Origin: Ignelater luminosus
Lineage: Eukaryota > Arthropoda > Insecta > Coleoptera > Elateridae
NCBI GenBank assembly: GCA_011009095.1
Contig: VTPC01005425.1
Location: 188,342 to 252,341 of the forward strand
Length of the DNA: 64,000 nucleotides
Direction of reading: 5' to 3'
Below the pieces are notes generated by a model, which had not been told where the DNA came from, ran no database searches, and saw nothing but the letters and a program-made list of their open reading frames with translations. Of the stretch, positions 36,801 through 50,689 are shown one piece after another. The position numbers were made by a program, and so were the translations under genes. The stretch's first letter is position 1. Every line of letters starts with the position of its first letter.

Positions 36801-39800
36801 AGGACCTATTTTATGCCAGCAAATTATATACAATTAATGGCAGCGTCGAATGGATCATTGCCACTTCTTGTTTACAGTTCTCTGAGTAACTATTTTAGTT
36901 TACGAATCGTTCAAATAATTGAAAACTTACTTCTTGGCAATGTTTAGTGTATGCTCCTTTATTACTCAAAAGGTTGTTGCTTTGAGAAAATAGGAAAAAA
37001 TTTTACAATTGTGTTTTTGGCATTTGGAATTCGCCTTTTCCAAAAAATTGACATTATTTAGGCTGAAAAGGCATAGGTTTACAGTGACTTTTGAGGAACA
37101 AGTATGATTTTGGCTTGACTTGCCTTGGCACGTGTCTAGAATTCTTCAAATCAGATTTCTATCACTATACAATTTATAAAAAAGCGCTAGAGATAAATTG
37201 CAATGCGCTAAGTTAATACATATGGGGTCATTCGTATAATAAATAATTTTTTTTAAAATTTTTTCCTAGTTGTCAATTTGTTTAAAATGCTCGTGGTTTG
37301 CAATAAAATTTAAGTTTGTCTAGTACTGAGTGTCTTTTTTACTGATCTTGGTCGTTAGTGTTATTTTAGGCTGGTTGCGCTGTCACCTAGTTTAAGCTTT
37401 TGGGGATTTGGTGGGATGTTACAAGGCGATTGAGACCTGAAACATTTGCTTTTGCTTTAAAGACATTTGGACCAGGCTTATTGCGCGCTTCAACCCAGAG
37501 ATCGAGTTTGGACTGACCGTATTGTTCGTGCTTTTTGAGATTCAAGTGGAACCGAAGTGGTTGGAGTTTTTTTCCTGATTAATTGGAGTTATTCGTTTCG
37601 AGTTTTTGTTTGGAACGATTGAATTGTTTAAGTTGGTTAGACTTTTCGGGCTAGTAAGAACTTTCTGAATTCTGTTCTAAATGCTATCAAACTATTAGGT
37701 GACTTCCAAGTTTATTTCATCATCATCATATCATTAAATACAAGACGACAAAATTGTAGACCATAACGGGACCTTTTTTACTTCTGGACTGATTACAACT
37801 TTTTTATTAGAATTTTGAGGATGATATGAAGTTTTCACGGTGATTATTACAGAATCTCCACTAACTGTCTCCCATTTTTTTTCATTCTTGGAAATATCGA
37901 ATGCGAGATATTTTACTCAAAACTCACAGCAACAGGACAATTCTGGCGGTCTTGTTTTATTATTTCTAAAACAAGTCAAATTGCTGTATGTTGAAAGATC
38001 GTTGTACTCTCGCAACCCCAATTTTGCACTGCCCGATGTCGAGGGGTAATTGTTGTAATTTTTTTCGTGTCAAATCAAAATTTCGAATAGATCACTAACT
38101 TTTTTATTAGACTGCAACAGATGAATCTAATTGCAATTTACCTTACATTTTAGCTAAAAACGAAGGCAATCTATATTACACAATGCAGTACGAACAGTAA
38201 AACGGTAATTACAACACATTTTTCATGGACAAAACTTTTACTGCACTTGTACGTTGTAATTGCAGTAGACAATTGGACCGATTCCTATGACAATTGTCAA
38301 TTATTCCCAAGTATTTTCGTTTCTTTGAACTTTTATCTTTTTGTCATTGACATTCATATTAAGCACAGGCGATAATGCACAGTATGCAAGTGATCTCTTG
38401 GGAGTGAAGTGTAATGTTAGGTCTGCATAAGATTTAACAATTGAAAGTTAAAGGCCTATATTGATTTTGTTTCAAGTTTAATAAATCTGCCCGCATCTGT
38501 TCTGCCCGGTTTTAATTTGATTTTTTTTTACCTTTTAATAAATGCCGTACTTCTCTCAAACAAAACGGAGCGTTTAGAAATTTTGTTGTTTACCTTTCGC
38601 TTCAAATAGATTAAAATGGCCAAGTTTTATTATTTGGTATAAAACAACCCTTTCAAAGGTAAATAACACCTTACGTAAACGAATTCATGAAAATTTGAAG
38701 AACCAGACAAACCTCCTCGTTCGTATTGTTTGTTCATGTTAAATTCATGAGAAATTTATGAAAATACTGTTGTATATGCTGGGTAATAATAAAAATCCTT
38801 TTACTGTTTGTTACATCATATCCATAACGGGGAAAATGTAAATTCAGCTAGCTTTTCCAACCACAAATCTTACTGTCTATTATATTTTCGATCAATCCAA
38901 ATACTAAGTACGCCTTGTTATATGTCATATTTCCAAACAACCTATTTTTATATCCTTACACATTCGTTTATTTCTTTTCAGGAAAACTTATAACGTTTTG
39001 GACTACTTGCGCGAAATGTAGATAAATCAACCAAACAAAAGGGTGTTAATACTTTATTCTTTGTATATTTTCAGATTTCAGTGTGGTATAAAATCTGTTT
39101 ATTTGAATTCAATTAAATTCAGAGTTGAAATATGGAATTTAGTAGGATGTTGACGTTAACAAATCCCCACGATAAATCACTATTATATTACCCTTACTCT
39201 TTGAATTCAAAATTGGTACATTTATTATTGTTTTGAATTTGAATGTACACGTCCTTAACTATAAGATTGCTGTTGGCTATTCAAGCAACAAGAACGTAAT
39301 AATCTGTAATTAAATTTTGTTCCATTTAACAAAGTTTGGTTTTGCTAAGTCACCTATTTTATTACGTTTTAATTACATAAGGAGGAAACAATTTTTAAAA
39401 CTAAACTAGTAAATTCGAAAAAAATAGAAAGGTAATTAGTTTTTTCCTTAAAATCGACAACCAATGATTGGTTTTATGGATTTTGTTTAATTTACGTGCA
39501 TAACCTTACCGATTTAAAAACATTCTTTCTCCTTGAAATCAAATAATTCACGCAAAAAGAAATTCAACGCTTTTTCTTCTTGGTTTGGTCAAGAATGAAA
39601 CGATTCAATGAAGGAAAAATTTAGAACTTAACTTTTTAGACTATTTTTGTTAATGAGAAAAGTAAAGTTTCCGTATTTAGTTAAAAGTAAAAATTGTTTC
39701 CTTTTATGAATAATTTTGGAAGTTTTTAGCGCAAATAGCAATCGTGTGTACCATTAAAGGGAATGAAACATGTAGTTTTGGCTCATATGTGGAGTAATAT

Positions 39801-42800
39801 TCCGTGTTACCTATAAAACCCAACCATTTACTCAAGCTTGAGACTCGACAATTTGTTTTAAGTGTTATAAATGAGATGTGATTTTACAAAGAAAATTGGA
39901 CGAGACTTGGTGGTGTAATAGTTGTAAGTAGTAACGTGATTAGGTTGCTTCTGGGAGCAAAATTAGAATTCCAGGTATTTTCAGAATTTATATAAAATTA
40001 AAATTCTGCTCGTCATAAAGTGGAAAATAGAGAAAATTAGAGGAACGCTGCTTTCATCTTCTCTCCCCTCTTTGGTATTGTTTTGCGAGGGTGTATGCAA
40101 ATACAAGGCGTCTATTTATTTGCATAGAAGTTTATTTAGGTGTAGTACAACTGACGAAAAGGTGTTGAACGTAATCTCTAGTGTACCATGCTTTTGTTGT
40201 CTGTTTTGAGTTGTTCAAGGAAATTTTAACATTGGCCTTTTGGTCTGTTTTGTTTCTGAACATGATATTTAATGAACTCTGTACGAAAATAACATTGATA
40301 AAACAGCGAATGTGGTATCTTCTCTTATTATCTTTGATCTCCCAAAAGTAATGGTCTTCCGGCATGGACGTAGCAAATATATAAATATAATAACAGCAAA
40401 TTCTTAATAGTTTGGTTAACAATAAAAAAGAACCTAGAGAATATTAATCTAAATACAACCCTGAAGTTCCAACCTTTGCTGCTTACTAATTTAATCATTC
40501 AACGTTCGTCAAAATTCCTGATATTCACGATGCCCACTTACGATTGACTTAATAATTAGAGCTTTAACCATGAACAGATTTGTAGTTTTCATTCCTCTAT
40601 GTACTCGGTTTATTCAATATTATTAGAACAATTTCTGTTTTTTTTTTGTCTCAATTTAACAGCCGTTCAGTTTATTTTTATCAATTCTCTCCAAAAAATA
40701 CCTTTTGCTAAAAATAAATGCAAGTTTGTGATTCGTGCATGCATATAATTTGAAAATTGATCGACATTTGTTTTTACCGCCCGCCCCTATTGAAAAAAAG
40801 GTAAATCGTAACTGGCATATAGTGGCACCACTTGACACCAGTTGTTAGTGTTTCAACGGGGTTAAAATATTTTATTTTCACATCTCGTTATATTCTTCGC
40901 TCTGTTATATAGAAAAATTGAATTTTTATAATGTGTCCCTTTGGGATTCGAAATATATTTCTTCTCATTTTATTTCACTTTTCCCATATGAAAAATATAT
41001 TCTGCCAGTTTTCTTTTCAATCAGGTCGTGTAGAAATATTGAGGAAGATGATGTAGGTTCAGTTTTTTTTCCCTTGCGTGCTAGATCTTGATTCACTTTT
41101 ACCTACGAGATGTATTTATCGTCGTAGGGCAGTGCTGATTAAAATTAGTTCTGTGTAATAAACGTTACTCCAGTAGTTAAACTGGATTTTATGGCTTGGT
41201 AATGTATTATTATTAGCACCTCGGATTTTGTTTACTTCCCCATCCTGATCCTGAATCAAGGCTTTATTATTTTGGCGCCAGAAGAAGTATTAAGCGAAAT
41301 TGCAAATTAAGTTTTACCTAACATTGATTTTCTATTGCCAGTTCTGCACGCATAATTTGCTAACGTATAATGCGGTATTCGGGAGCAGTAAAATACCATT
41401 TCTCCCGTGTAATGTTTATTCAGTCAAAACCATTTCTGTTAAGTAACCGATAGAAATAGTACTGCTTTTATTTAATTATCTGATAATTAACTTTGCAATT
41501 TTGAGTTTTTCCGCTTCATTAAATTTTTAACGGTTATTTCATTGTTGTTTAAGGTCTGTTAGTGATGTGTAACTTTTCCTCAATTTCCAGGATGCTTTTT
41601 GCACGTAATCTCGAGAATTAAATTGAATATAATGTCAGCACACTTACAGAACAATTTTTTCTTGCGTTTATATAATCTTGGATTTGATCGGGTTTATTTT
41701 ATAAGATGAATTTATTTTCTTCAGTTCCGCTTACATTGTTAGATGTCTTTGATGTAATCAGATAAGAGAGAAAGAATAACCGACATTCGAGATTATTACA
41801 TTTTATTCTGTTGCTTTTATGTATATTTTCTTATTCTATTTTTCGAAATTAGATTAATGACTGCGTGATTGCACGGAACGATAGCAATGTGGAATTTTGT
41901 TTATGAGAAACTTAAGGCTATTTGTAATCAGGAGCCTCCTACTAAGGTAATTTTGGTTTTCAATCTAATTCATACTTTAGAAAATTCTTTTCCAGTTCGT
42001 TAGGAAATAGAAAAGAAAAAAATTTATAAACTACCGCATATTCATGTTTCCTTTACTCTTTACAAAATGGATAAGTGCTAAGAGACTACATACACAGTCA
42101 TTGGAAAAAAGACTATCTTTTGGAAACAGAGATCAGTAGACTATAATTTCTAATTTGGAATTATTTCATATCATATTTCCTTTGGTAGATTTTGTTTCCT
42201 TTAAATTCTTTTTTTAAAGGATATTCAAAAGATTTCGGGCTGTGGAAATGGTAGTGATAATAAGATAATAATGTGTTATCATTGTAAATAGTACACGTTT
42301 AGACTGTGAATATTTAACTTGTCTAGAATCTACCGTGATCTAATTCTAAGCATCTGTTTCATTTTCAGTGATTGCAACTGTACGTCCGTGATTTCGTAGT
42401 ACATCCTTGGAAATCTCGGTTTTATATTTAGTATCACCACATAGATACTTCTATTTTTTAAATAGATGAGATAAAATAGTCAGTTTTGTCATTTTTGAGA
42501 TCTACATTTAGCGAAGATGCTAATGCATGCTTTGTTTTATAGGATGCGTCGTTTTCGAGTAAAATTAAAATGTTTTCTTTAATCTTTTGTATGCATATTT
42601 TCAAAAAGGTGTATACTGAAATGAGATGCTTTGTTAACATGAGTAAATATGACACTCTTTTTCGTTTGAGATGGGAGAGATTAGAAAAGAAAAAAAAACC
42701 AATTTTGGTAACGATTAGAATTGTGTATTTACTTACTATATTTGAAATTTGTGCGTGGGTTCTTTTGAGTATTGGAAAAGCTTCAGTCAAACCACCGAAA

Positions 42801-43059
42801 TACTCGGGAGTGTAGTCTCTGGTAGGAAACTCGTAAAAGTTAAGAAACTTGCTGTTACCAACAACAGAATTTTACATTTACACGCTTATTAAATTTCTGC
42901 AAAAACATTGTAACAACATTGACGAGCTTCGTGTAAATTCGGCTTTGTTATAAGAGAAAATAACTTTTCATTATAACGTGCTTGTTTACTTTTCTTTGCT
43001 TTATATCTGTATTCACAAACCTTGAATATTTGACTTGTGTGTATGTATGTAATGGTATA

Positions 43060-44251
43060 AGGTGTGTGTAATAAGTAGCTGTACAGAATTGAATATCGTT
43101 TCAGAACTTATAGTTCACATTGATGTGCTGTTGTTTTGTGATCAAGGGAATCTTTGGAAACAAATTATTGTTTAAACATTCTCAAGATGAAGGTGTCAGA
43201 ACAAACCGAATTAAGAAAAAGAATATGCTTACCTTGGACAGCATACACGAAAAGAGACTTTACATCACTTTATGGCAGAGAATGTGAGCCGAAGAACTAT
43301 TTACAGTGTTTTTTCGCGTTTTGATAATAATCAGCAATATGAAAATGTAAAAAAACCGGGACGACCAAAGAAGCTAAATGCCAATGATCTAAGAAAATTA
43401 AAATCATGTGCAGAAACCCACCTCGGAGCAAGCATAAGAAAACTGGCTGCTAAATTTAAGGTTTGTCATAAAACTATTTCCAACAATTTAAAGAACATCG
43501 GTGTACGATACTACAAAAGGGTAGTAGCACCTCAATATACTGAAAAACAACTCGAGGAAATTCCAACAAAATGTTGAATCTTGCGTAGGAAGTTTCTTTC
43601 TGAAAACCCAGTCATTGTGATGGATGACGAGAGGTATTTTTGGTTTTGATAGTTGTCACCATGGATTTTATGCTGAGAGTAAAGAAAATATTCCTAATAA
43701 TGTTAAATTTATACTGAAAGCTAAATTCGAACAGAAAGAGCTTGTCTGATGCACTATTTCGTACAAGGGAGTTTCCAACCTTTATGTTCAAACTTCTAAA
43801 GGACCAGCAATCAATGCTGATATTTATATCAAGAAATGCTTGCCAAAACTCGACCAGTTTATAAAAAAATATCATGCGGAAGATACAATCTTGTTTTGGC
43901 CCGATTTAGCATCCTCCCACTATGCTAAAAAAATAATAGAAAACATTTGGGCTCTTTTATCACGAATAGTCTATGCCAATGGATGGAAAGCCACATCTGA
44001 GGAAGAACTCGTTAAAAGAATTAAGAAATCTGTTAAAAAAGTGGACGTCCAGGTTATCCAGAAAATGATGCTTGGTGTTAAAAGCAAGTTAAGACAAATT
44101 GAAGATTACGGCCCATTATCAGTAGTCTAAATAATGTTTTCTTTTGCAAATTTAATGTAGTTTTAGAATTGCTGTCATTGTTTGAAATAAATACTTCTCT
44201 TTGTTTTCTAGAATGTTTTTTAAATTATGCAGCTACTTATTACACACACCT
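43060..44251 (+). mobile_element. Tc1/mariner-superfamily transposon (D37E-like), 1.19 kb, perfect terminal repeats
   Basis: The terminal inverted repeats are 22 bases and identical (43060-43081 and 44230-44251, beginning aggtgtgtgtaataag). TA duplications flank both sides (43058-43059 and 44252-44253). The transposase remnant lies between on the + strand with an ATG at 43187. Motifs VIVMDDERYF and LFWPDLASSHYA are those of the insect ITmD37E-type transposases, in which FWPDLAS carries the second aspartate. The identical ends argue for a recent insertion or a mobilised, already deleted copy, although the coding part is broken. It sits in the sense orientation in the proposed intron. Confidence 0.9.
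43187..44130 (+). pseudogene. Broken D37E-like transposase missing the catalytic glutamate region
   Basis: The N-terminal DNA-binding part is readable: NVSRRTIYSVFSRFDNNQQY, the GRPKKL hook KKPGRPKKLNANDL, then a second helix-turn-helix ASIRKLAAKFKVCHKTISNN. The catalytic core follows in shifted frames: VMDDERYF, PNNVKFILKAKFEQKELV, and LFWPDLASSHYAKKIIENI. Directly after this the sequence jumps to WALLSRIVYANGWKATSEEE and the normal C-terminus ending GPLSVV. Relatives have about 30 residues between, holding the PIEDFW motif with the third catalytic acid. So this copy carries an in-frame internal deletion of the active-site glutamate as well as shifts and stops, and cannot catalyse transposition. 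Confidence 0.85.
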
Positions 44252-46954
44252 TAATCAAGTTATTGTTTGCATTTTGCAATTAGATGCGTTTTTATAATTT
44301 TGTAAATCCTTTGATATTGGATGAGAATTCCTTTTTGAAACTTGGTACTTGCGTAAAACAAAGACAAAGTTGAAATTCGCAATTCATGAACTAAAATGAC
44401 AAGTATTGATGTTCCGACTTAATTACACTTGCACTAAAGTTGTCTTGATCCATTCATTTTACTGTGACAATAAGCAAGTATTATTGATTTGATTGATTAT
44501 TTGAATACGGTGTGGTATTTTGTTTTAAAGTCAAGTTCCAATTTCCATTGCAAGTTATTTATAATAAACCAATTCTGTTGAATCTTAATCTACCTAAACC
44601 AACCTTGGTTTCAACGTTGTTTTTCTTTGAATTTGACTTATACATCTCTATAAAAATATAAAAACTTGAATCTTAACTTGCAACGTTTCCTTGATTTTAT
44701 TTCAGTTTATCTTTGTCTTGCCCGAGGCTACCGCTGAATCTCATCTGGTGCAGTTACTAAAATTCAAACTACATTGAAGATGACTTTTTTTGTAATACGT
44801 TCGTCATATATTTTTTTTTACATTTTAGTTGGTAAATAAATTATCGTTTTATTCACTATTGAATGAATCATTTGTGGAATTATTTTTTCTTTGAAATTAA
44901 TACAGATGGATCCCATGTATGTATCTATTTTGCATCTCGAATGAGTAATGCATTTCTGTCTTGATTTTTAAAGTTGCTAATATTGATACCAAAACATATT
45001 CCAGGAGCATAACAAACAGTATTTCTGGAGAACGTGTCGCCTAGTACACCTAACCCAATATAATGAAAAATATGTTTTGTTGTTACTTCTATTTTTGTTG
45101 CGATAGTTGAAATTCTTGAGCTACATTGTGGTAGAAATTAGAGTTATTCAGACTACAAGTTCGTTTTTTTTTTTCTTATAGGACAACCAACTTGAAATTA
45201 AATGGAAACATTAAAAAGATGTTAGCAATGTTATTAGAAAAACATTTTTGTTATTTGAAACTTGTACTACGAACAGCTTTTCATGTCTGTCATCATTTTT
45301 AATGATGTAAGAGTTATGTTAACTTGACATTTTATAGAATCGAGGTTATGCGGTTGTTAATTTTTGGTATTAATATCATAATATTCTTTTATACAGTTTT
45401 ATCTGAAAAATCCCAAAGCACATATTTATTAAGAAAATAAACAAAAGCGATGATTTCTGATGGTTGAACTTAAAAGCATTGTTTTTGTTTGACCGTTTAA
45501 GATTTTTATATAATGCTCGTATCTATATTGTTCTGATAAACGGATTCAAATCTTGATATCTTTTACGTGGGATAGATACGTAGGAAGCTTTTTCGTTAAT
45601 AACATTAATAATCTTTTTACTTTTAATACACCATTAATTACTTTGCATGTAATCAACTTTTCTAAAACATAATTATTTTTATTTTTTGTTGTTGCTAGAT
45701 TCATCTTAACTTTCAGAACTTCTAATTTTCTTAACAAATTTAAATCAAGTAAATTTTATTATACTTTCACTGCATCTTTGAATGATGATCATGACCATTC
45801 TTGAAAAATAAATAACTACCATGGATAAAGTGAATTTTTAAAAATAACTTATCCTTTCCGGTTTTGTTCTTTTTTTCTCTCCGGAACTTTCTTATGTATA
45901 AGTTTTTAAGCTGATAACCTTGTCAGTAAAGCACTGAACACAATAACCCTAGCCCCTAGGTTTTGCCACCAACTTACAAGGGATCTATATTTGAATTTCT
46001 ATACTTTAAAGAGGACTCTCTGGATTTAGACCCTCATTTTATCAGTTCTTACTTGAAGGGTTGGACTGTGCCAAGGAAGGAAATTTCGGGCCTAACTGAA
46101 AATGGAAGGTTACAAAAAAAATAAGGATCATTTCTAACATAGAAGAATAAAGCAAAAACTTGATCCTACCCGAAAAGATTTATGTGAGAAATTTATTCGC
46201 GAGATATTTTTAAATTATTGATCGAAAGAGAAATTGATAAATAAATGAAGTTAACTACATCGCGTTGAAAGCCCACCCACTTTGCAATCTTTCTTGTTTT
46301 TTTTTTATGTGGTACGGAGAATAATAATGATAAAAAGACAAATATGACTTTTCTATAATACATTCATCAATCACTATCACCATAAGAATAGGTTCAACGA
46401 TACGTGCTGGAAAGATTTATAATAACAACCGTGAAATTTGAATTTCACTTGAGCACTGACTACGATATGTTGGGAAGTTGTAAAATATAGGTGTTTATAA
46501 TTGTAAGATCAACTATAAAGGCTCATATTAGAACTCCCATGACTATTTAAACGATGAAGTAAGACATGCATGACTGGCACACCTTCGTGGATCCAGAACG
46601 CTTCGTTTACCGTCAAAGTGAAGGGGTCAGCTGTAATATTTCTACATGAAAGCATCTATGAAAGTTTATAAGCAAACCGAAAACCAACATATACATACAT
46701 AATACCTCAGTAGCAACTTTAACGATCCCAAATGTAGCACAAGACGTCATCAAAACAAGCAGAAAAAAATTGAATTCCTTCTTGTTAGGTTTAATTCAAT
46801 TATAATCGCGCGCGATTTGTATTCGATGGTATTTTACTTTTGTGCATAATAGAAAATTCCACCTACACAAGTGCACCTGTTTTAATATACATGACATTAG
46901 AATTTGGGATACTTTCCAAGTTATTTTTTTGGTGGCGAATAGTGCTGATGTTTG

Positions 46955-47075
46955 CGCGTCCATTAGCGTGTTCGACGCTGCAGGGGTGCGCCGTTATCAT
47001 ATCGCCGCACCCATCTGCCCTGCCTAAAGGTGCCCGATAACGAACCCTGTCTGTCCTAATAGATAACATCCAGTT
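46955..47075. promoter_or_regulatory. GC-rich island with GATA motifs and an E-box
   Basis: Within about 120 GC-rich bases are a TTATCA (reverse of TGATAA) near 46995, a CGATAA near 47035, an AGATAA near 47060 and a CATCTG/CAGATG E-box near 47012. Several ORFs on both strands overlap here (for example 46840-47040), but they contradict each other and none has good splice support, apart from an acceptor-like acgctgcag|gggtg near 46983. Clustered GATA and E-box sites suggest an enhancer. This is inference from motif content. Confidence 0.3.
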
Positions 47076-48229
47076 TATTTTTTCTCTTTGTAATCCAAAA
47101 CTGAAAGCATTAGGCTGGGTCTCACATATCGATTCTTTCTTCTTGGGGGTTTACACGTCAGTGTTAATATCCCCTCTGCCGCCAATGTATTGAAAAATTT
47201 AATTTTTTGCTACTCAGATCCCAGTTGGAAAAAGGTGATATTAAAAATCCGTTTTGAATTTCTAATTCTCGTGTTGAACGAAATGGGCCATTTTGGAAAA
47301 AGAAATTTCCAGCACATATTGAAGGAAATGACATTTTAATTTTGGGGGAATATTAAGTTCTTTTTCTGTTGTAATTGTGTTGAAGAAAAACGTTTTGATA
47401 GTAGCTTTTACTTCATTTGCATATATTTTCCATTAAAAGAAGCCTTTTGTGGATTTGGTGCGAATTTTCTTTTTTGAGAGAAAAAAGATTGCTTTAGTTA
47501 ACCGCTTTTCAGATTATAGGAAATGATTTCGAAATAAACGTATACAAATTCAGATTAAAGTTGTACGTTTTCTAATTTGTTGGAAATTTTCCATTTTTAA
47601 TATTTAACAATTTAAAAGTGCTAGAGTTGTTTAATTTTCAAAAATTATTAATTATTACGAAAGTCTTTTACATTTCAATCACCTTTTGTTACATTTTTGA
47701 AATTGTATTTTGAAAGAAAGGTATTTATCGCATGTTCGCAGCATCGTTGGTTGTCGGATTCTCTAAATTCTTCACACGTGTACACGCACCAACCAGAACA
47801 TTAGAATGATAGATATTTAAATTGTCTGCTAGAGATTATCTCCCTTAAAGTTGTAATTCTGATTATTTATGCTTCCATATGCAAAATGTTGAATAGCTTC
47901 TTGTTACTAATAGCGATTGGGTCAACTTGGTCCTTTCGTATGAATTAACAAAAATGACATCAACTGGCTTATATTAAATGCAACACTCTGTATGTATTGG
48001 AATTTTTTTTTGAACGCCCATACAATTATTTTAAATGTTGTTTGACGATTTGGTTGACTAGAACAAAGACCGTGCCTAAAATGTTTGAATACATTTCGTT
48101 GATACACCACTGTTATCTATAGTTTGTTCTGTTGTTTCTAAATAAGAGATCAAAGTAAGCGTCGCGGTATGTGTAATTAATCTCGACAAGTATATTGTGA
48201 TCCAGTTGTTATTGAAACTTGTTAACGAC

Positions 48230-48740
48230 GACGGCAATGAAGGAGTTTAGATGTAGCATTACAAAAAGATATTGTATGTGTTATTGCATATGTTTCAAGA
48301 TACCAAAATACGTCATCGGTAATGGTATGGGGTACAGCTTTTAAAAGAGAAAAGTTACCTCTCATTTTCATAGAGAAAGGTGTGAAAGTTAATGTGGAGT
48401 AAATATTATTGAAAGTGGGTTCAAGCCAAATTTTCAAGAAATGTATTGTGACGATTATTACATCTTCCTACAAGACGGAACGCCCGAATTCGCATATCGC
48501 AAATGGATTGGATAGCAACATCTTGATATTTTTCTATAAAGAAAGGCATAATGATACATCACTATAGAAGGCAAATAAACACAAAGATAAACATCTGTTT
48601 CTATGTGGAAATTCTACAAAATCAACCACTATACTACCATTCGTGAAGTAAAATGGAGCAAGTGCCGTTATGTGCTAACCTAATTACACCTACAAGACCA
48701 GAGTTGATCGCGCAGCTTTATTTATGATTGTCCAGTCTAC
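48230..48740 (+). mobile_element. Mariner-type transposase fossil fragment
   Basis: The reading SSVMVWGTAFKREKLPLIFI followed by EKGVKVNVE matches the VMVWG...EKGVKIN block of mariner-like transposases between the first and second catalytic residues. After a frame change, YIFLQDGTPEFAYRKWIG corresponds to the second-aspartate block (usually LQDGAPAHTS). The flanks are too decayed to read. No terminal repeats or TA duplication could be matched, so the borders are rough. It is clearly older than the 43 kb element, with several stops and shifts. Confidence 0.55.
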
Positions 48741-49975
48741 GTTTTAAAACTTTTAGGATTTCCCATTTTTGAGTCTGAAAATGCCAATTTCAACATTACT
48801 AAAAGCTATTTTTTTAGATTCTACTAATCGCTTAAAAATGAACTGCATAGACTCGATAAAGTGTACTGTAAAAGATAAGGGTAGAAACGCCACCGCTTCA
48901 GGAATATCGGGCACACTAGGCAACAAGGTTTTGGAACTTTTAATCCTTTTCACTTACAGAACTGTTCAAAATGAAGAGTTACGGTTTCTATTTATGGTTA
49001 CTTCGGTAATCTTGATTAATTAATATTATCCTAACAGTGGAACATGCAAAGAAAACTGGAAATCGCTGTGCATATTTTTAATAATTTGATTATTGAATGG
49101 CCGAGTACTCAGGTAGGTATAGCATCATCAGTCAGAGAAGGAACAAGTAAATTACAATTTAAAAAATCTCCAAATTAAATTTTTACGAACTATAATAAAA
49201 ATTGCAATAGCATTATGTCATAGTTTTAATTGAAGGGAGGATAAACTTTTAAGTTTTGGTACTGGCTCTGCCTAAATCTAATTATTATTGCTTTTTCCAT
49301 TATGAGCAGCAAAGTTTGACTTCAATTAAATTGGGAAATGACAGTGTTATAAGACAGAATGTGTTAATAAACTTTGGAACATTGTTTCCGTATGATTAAT
49401 TTTGTGAACCTTGGGTATTTGTACAGTCTTCATTATTTTAATAAATTGATCAATTAAATACACAAAATCTTATGTAGGGTAATCGGGCAAAATATATTTC
49501 CTAAGAAGCTAGAACGAGATTTTCGATAATTAATATTGAATGGTAAGTTAATTTGGTTGTTGTATTAAAAAATGAAACCGCTACATTATGCAAAAACCTC
49601 TACATCTCATTTGGTGAACGATGAATATCTACCCTAAAAGTTTCCATCTCCATTGTACAAATATTTGAAGATGAATGAATACTCATGACTTGAGGCTGCC
49701 AACTGGTTTAGTTGGGTGCATCTTAATTATTGGAAATTGCTTGGTTGAATGTTATCTATTATTAACCTATGAAAATGGAGAAATAAAGCTGAAAATAGAG
49801 AAGTAAATAAAGCCTAAATGGGATGAAATGGTCTGCTAAGCTCAGTTTTCGACTTTTTTCCGGGTGGTTTTTTAAATTCATTAGCTAGTAGCTAGTGTAC
49901 TCATTGATCGATTTTAATTAGACACACAACATGTTATTTTGAGGATTGGCTTTGTATCGATTTGCTAACAAACAG

Positions 49976-50093
49976 AAAAAAAGCTCGACGTAAAATATCT
50001 TTTGATTTTTGCTTTCCAATTTCAAGTGATCAAGCACAAACACAGCAACCCTTTGATGATAATGTTGTATTCTTTGATACCAACAAAAATAAA
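49976..50093 (+). CDS. Candidate 118-base exon
   Basis: Between gctaacaaacag| (branch-like ctaac close to the AG) and aaataaa|gtaagc lies an open frame reading KKARRKISFDFCFPISSDQA and QTQQPFDDNVVFFDTNKNK, which is varied and protein-like for AT-rich DNA. The acceptor lacks a pyrimidine tract and the donor deviates before the GT. The open frame runs on past the donor to 50207. It may be an optional exon of the + strand gene, a decayed mobile-element piece, or chance. I recognise no family. Confidence 0.2.
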
Positions 50094-50689
50094 GTAAGCA
50101 GTTTGACTAGGACAAAGAAAATCCCTGCGTGCTTTATAAGAAATTGCTCACTTAGTCTTTTGCTGAAGGGTCTTTTGTATAACGGCCAGAAAAAGAAAAA
50201 TCAATAGCGTCCTTTTTTTGATGTTGCCCACCTCTTCGATTATTGTTACAACCGTATTATCATTCGTATTATTACTTTGGATATTCCAAAACATTTATCG
50301 TCCGATGCGAGAAAAGTAATGGAATACTGAAAATAGGACCCGAGAAATTATGTTTTATAATAAAATTTTATAGTTTTTTGAAGGTCGATTAAATTGACGC
50401 TATAAAAGTGTTCTATAACTGTTGTAACTATAACATTTTAAGCTTTTATACCTAATTTTTATACATTTTGAGCACCTTTATAGCTTCTTTCTTCATCAAC
50501 GAAATCGTTTTTATATTTTTATGAATCCTTGATTGCGTTATAATTTGTGTGAGGACGTAATCTGGAGCATTAATCCAGATTGCCGTCGTTCCGTTATCGC
50601 ATTTACATTATCGATGATCAGAAATAGAAGTTCCGTTATACTAATTACTGATTCGATCAGAAGTGTGGGTACCCTATTATTTTAAGGGG

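Noticed and set aside
38960-39040. Strong acceptor tttatttcttttcag at 38981 suggesting an exon
   Set aside because: The following sequence has no plausible donor within 300 bases and no convincing frame. It is a likely cryptic acceptor.
44706-44777. Acceptor attttatttcag followed by the frame FIFVLPEATAESHLVQLLKF and a stop
   Set aside because: Only 23 codons before a stop, no polyadenylation signal in a sensible place and no donor. Interesting composition, but too little to call a terminal exon.
48753-49023. Overlapping frames on both strands next to the 48 kb mariner fragment
   Set aside because: Neither product resembles a known family, and the two frames shadow each other. Possibly transposon flank, but not supportable.
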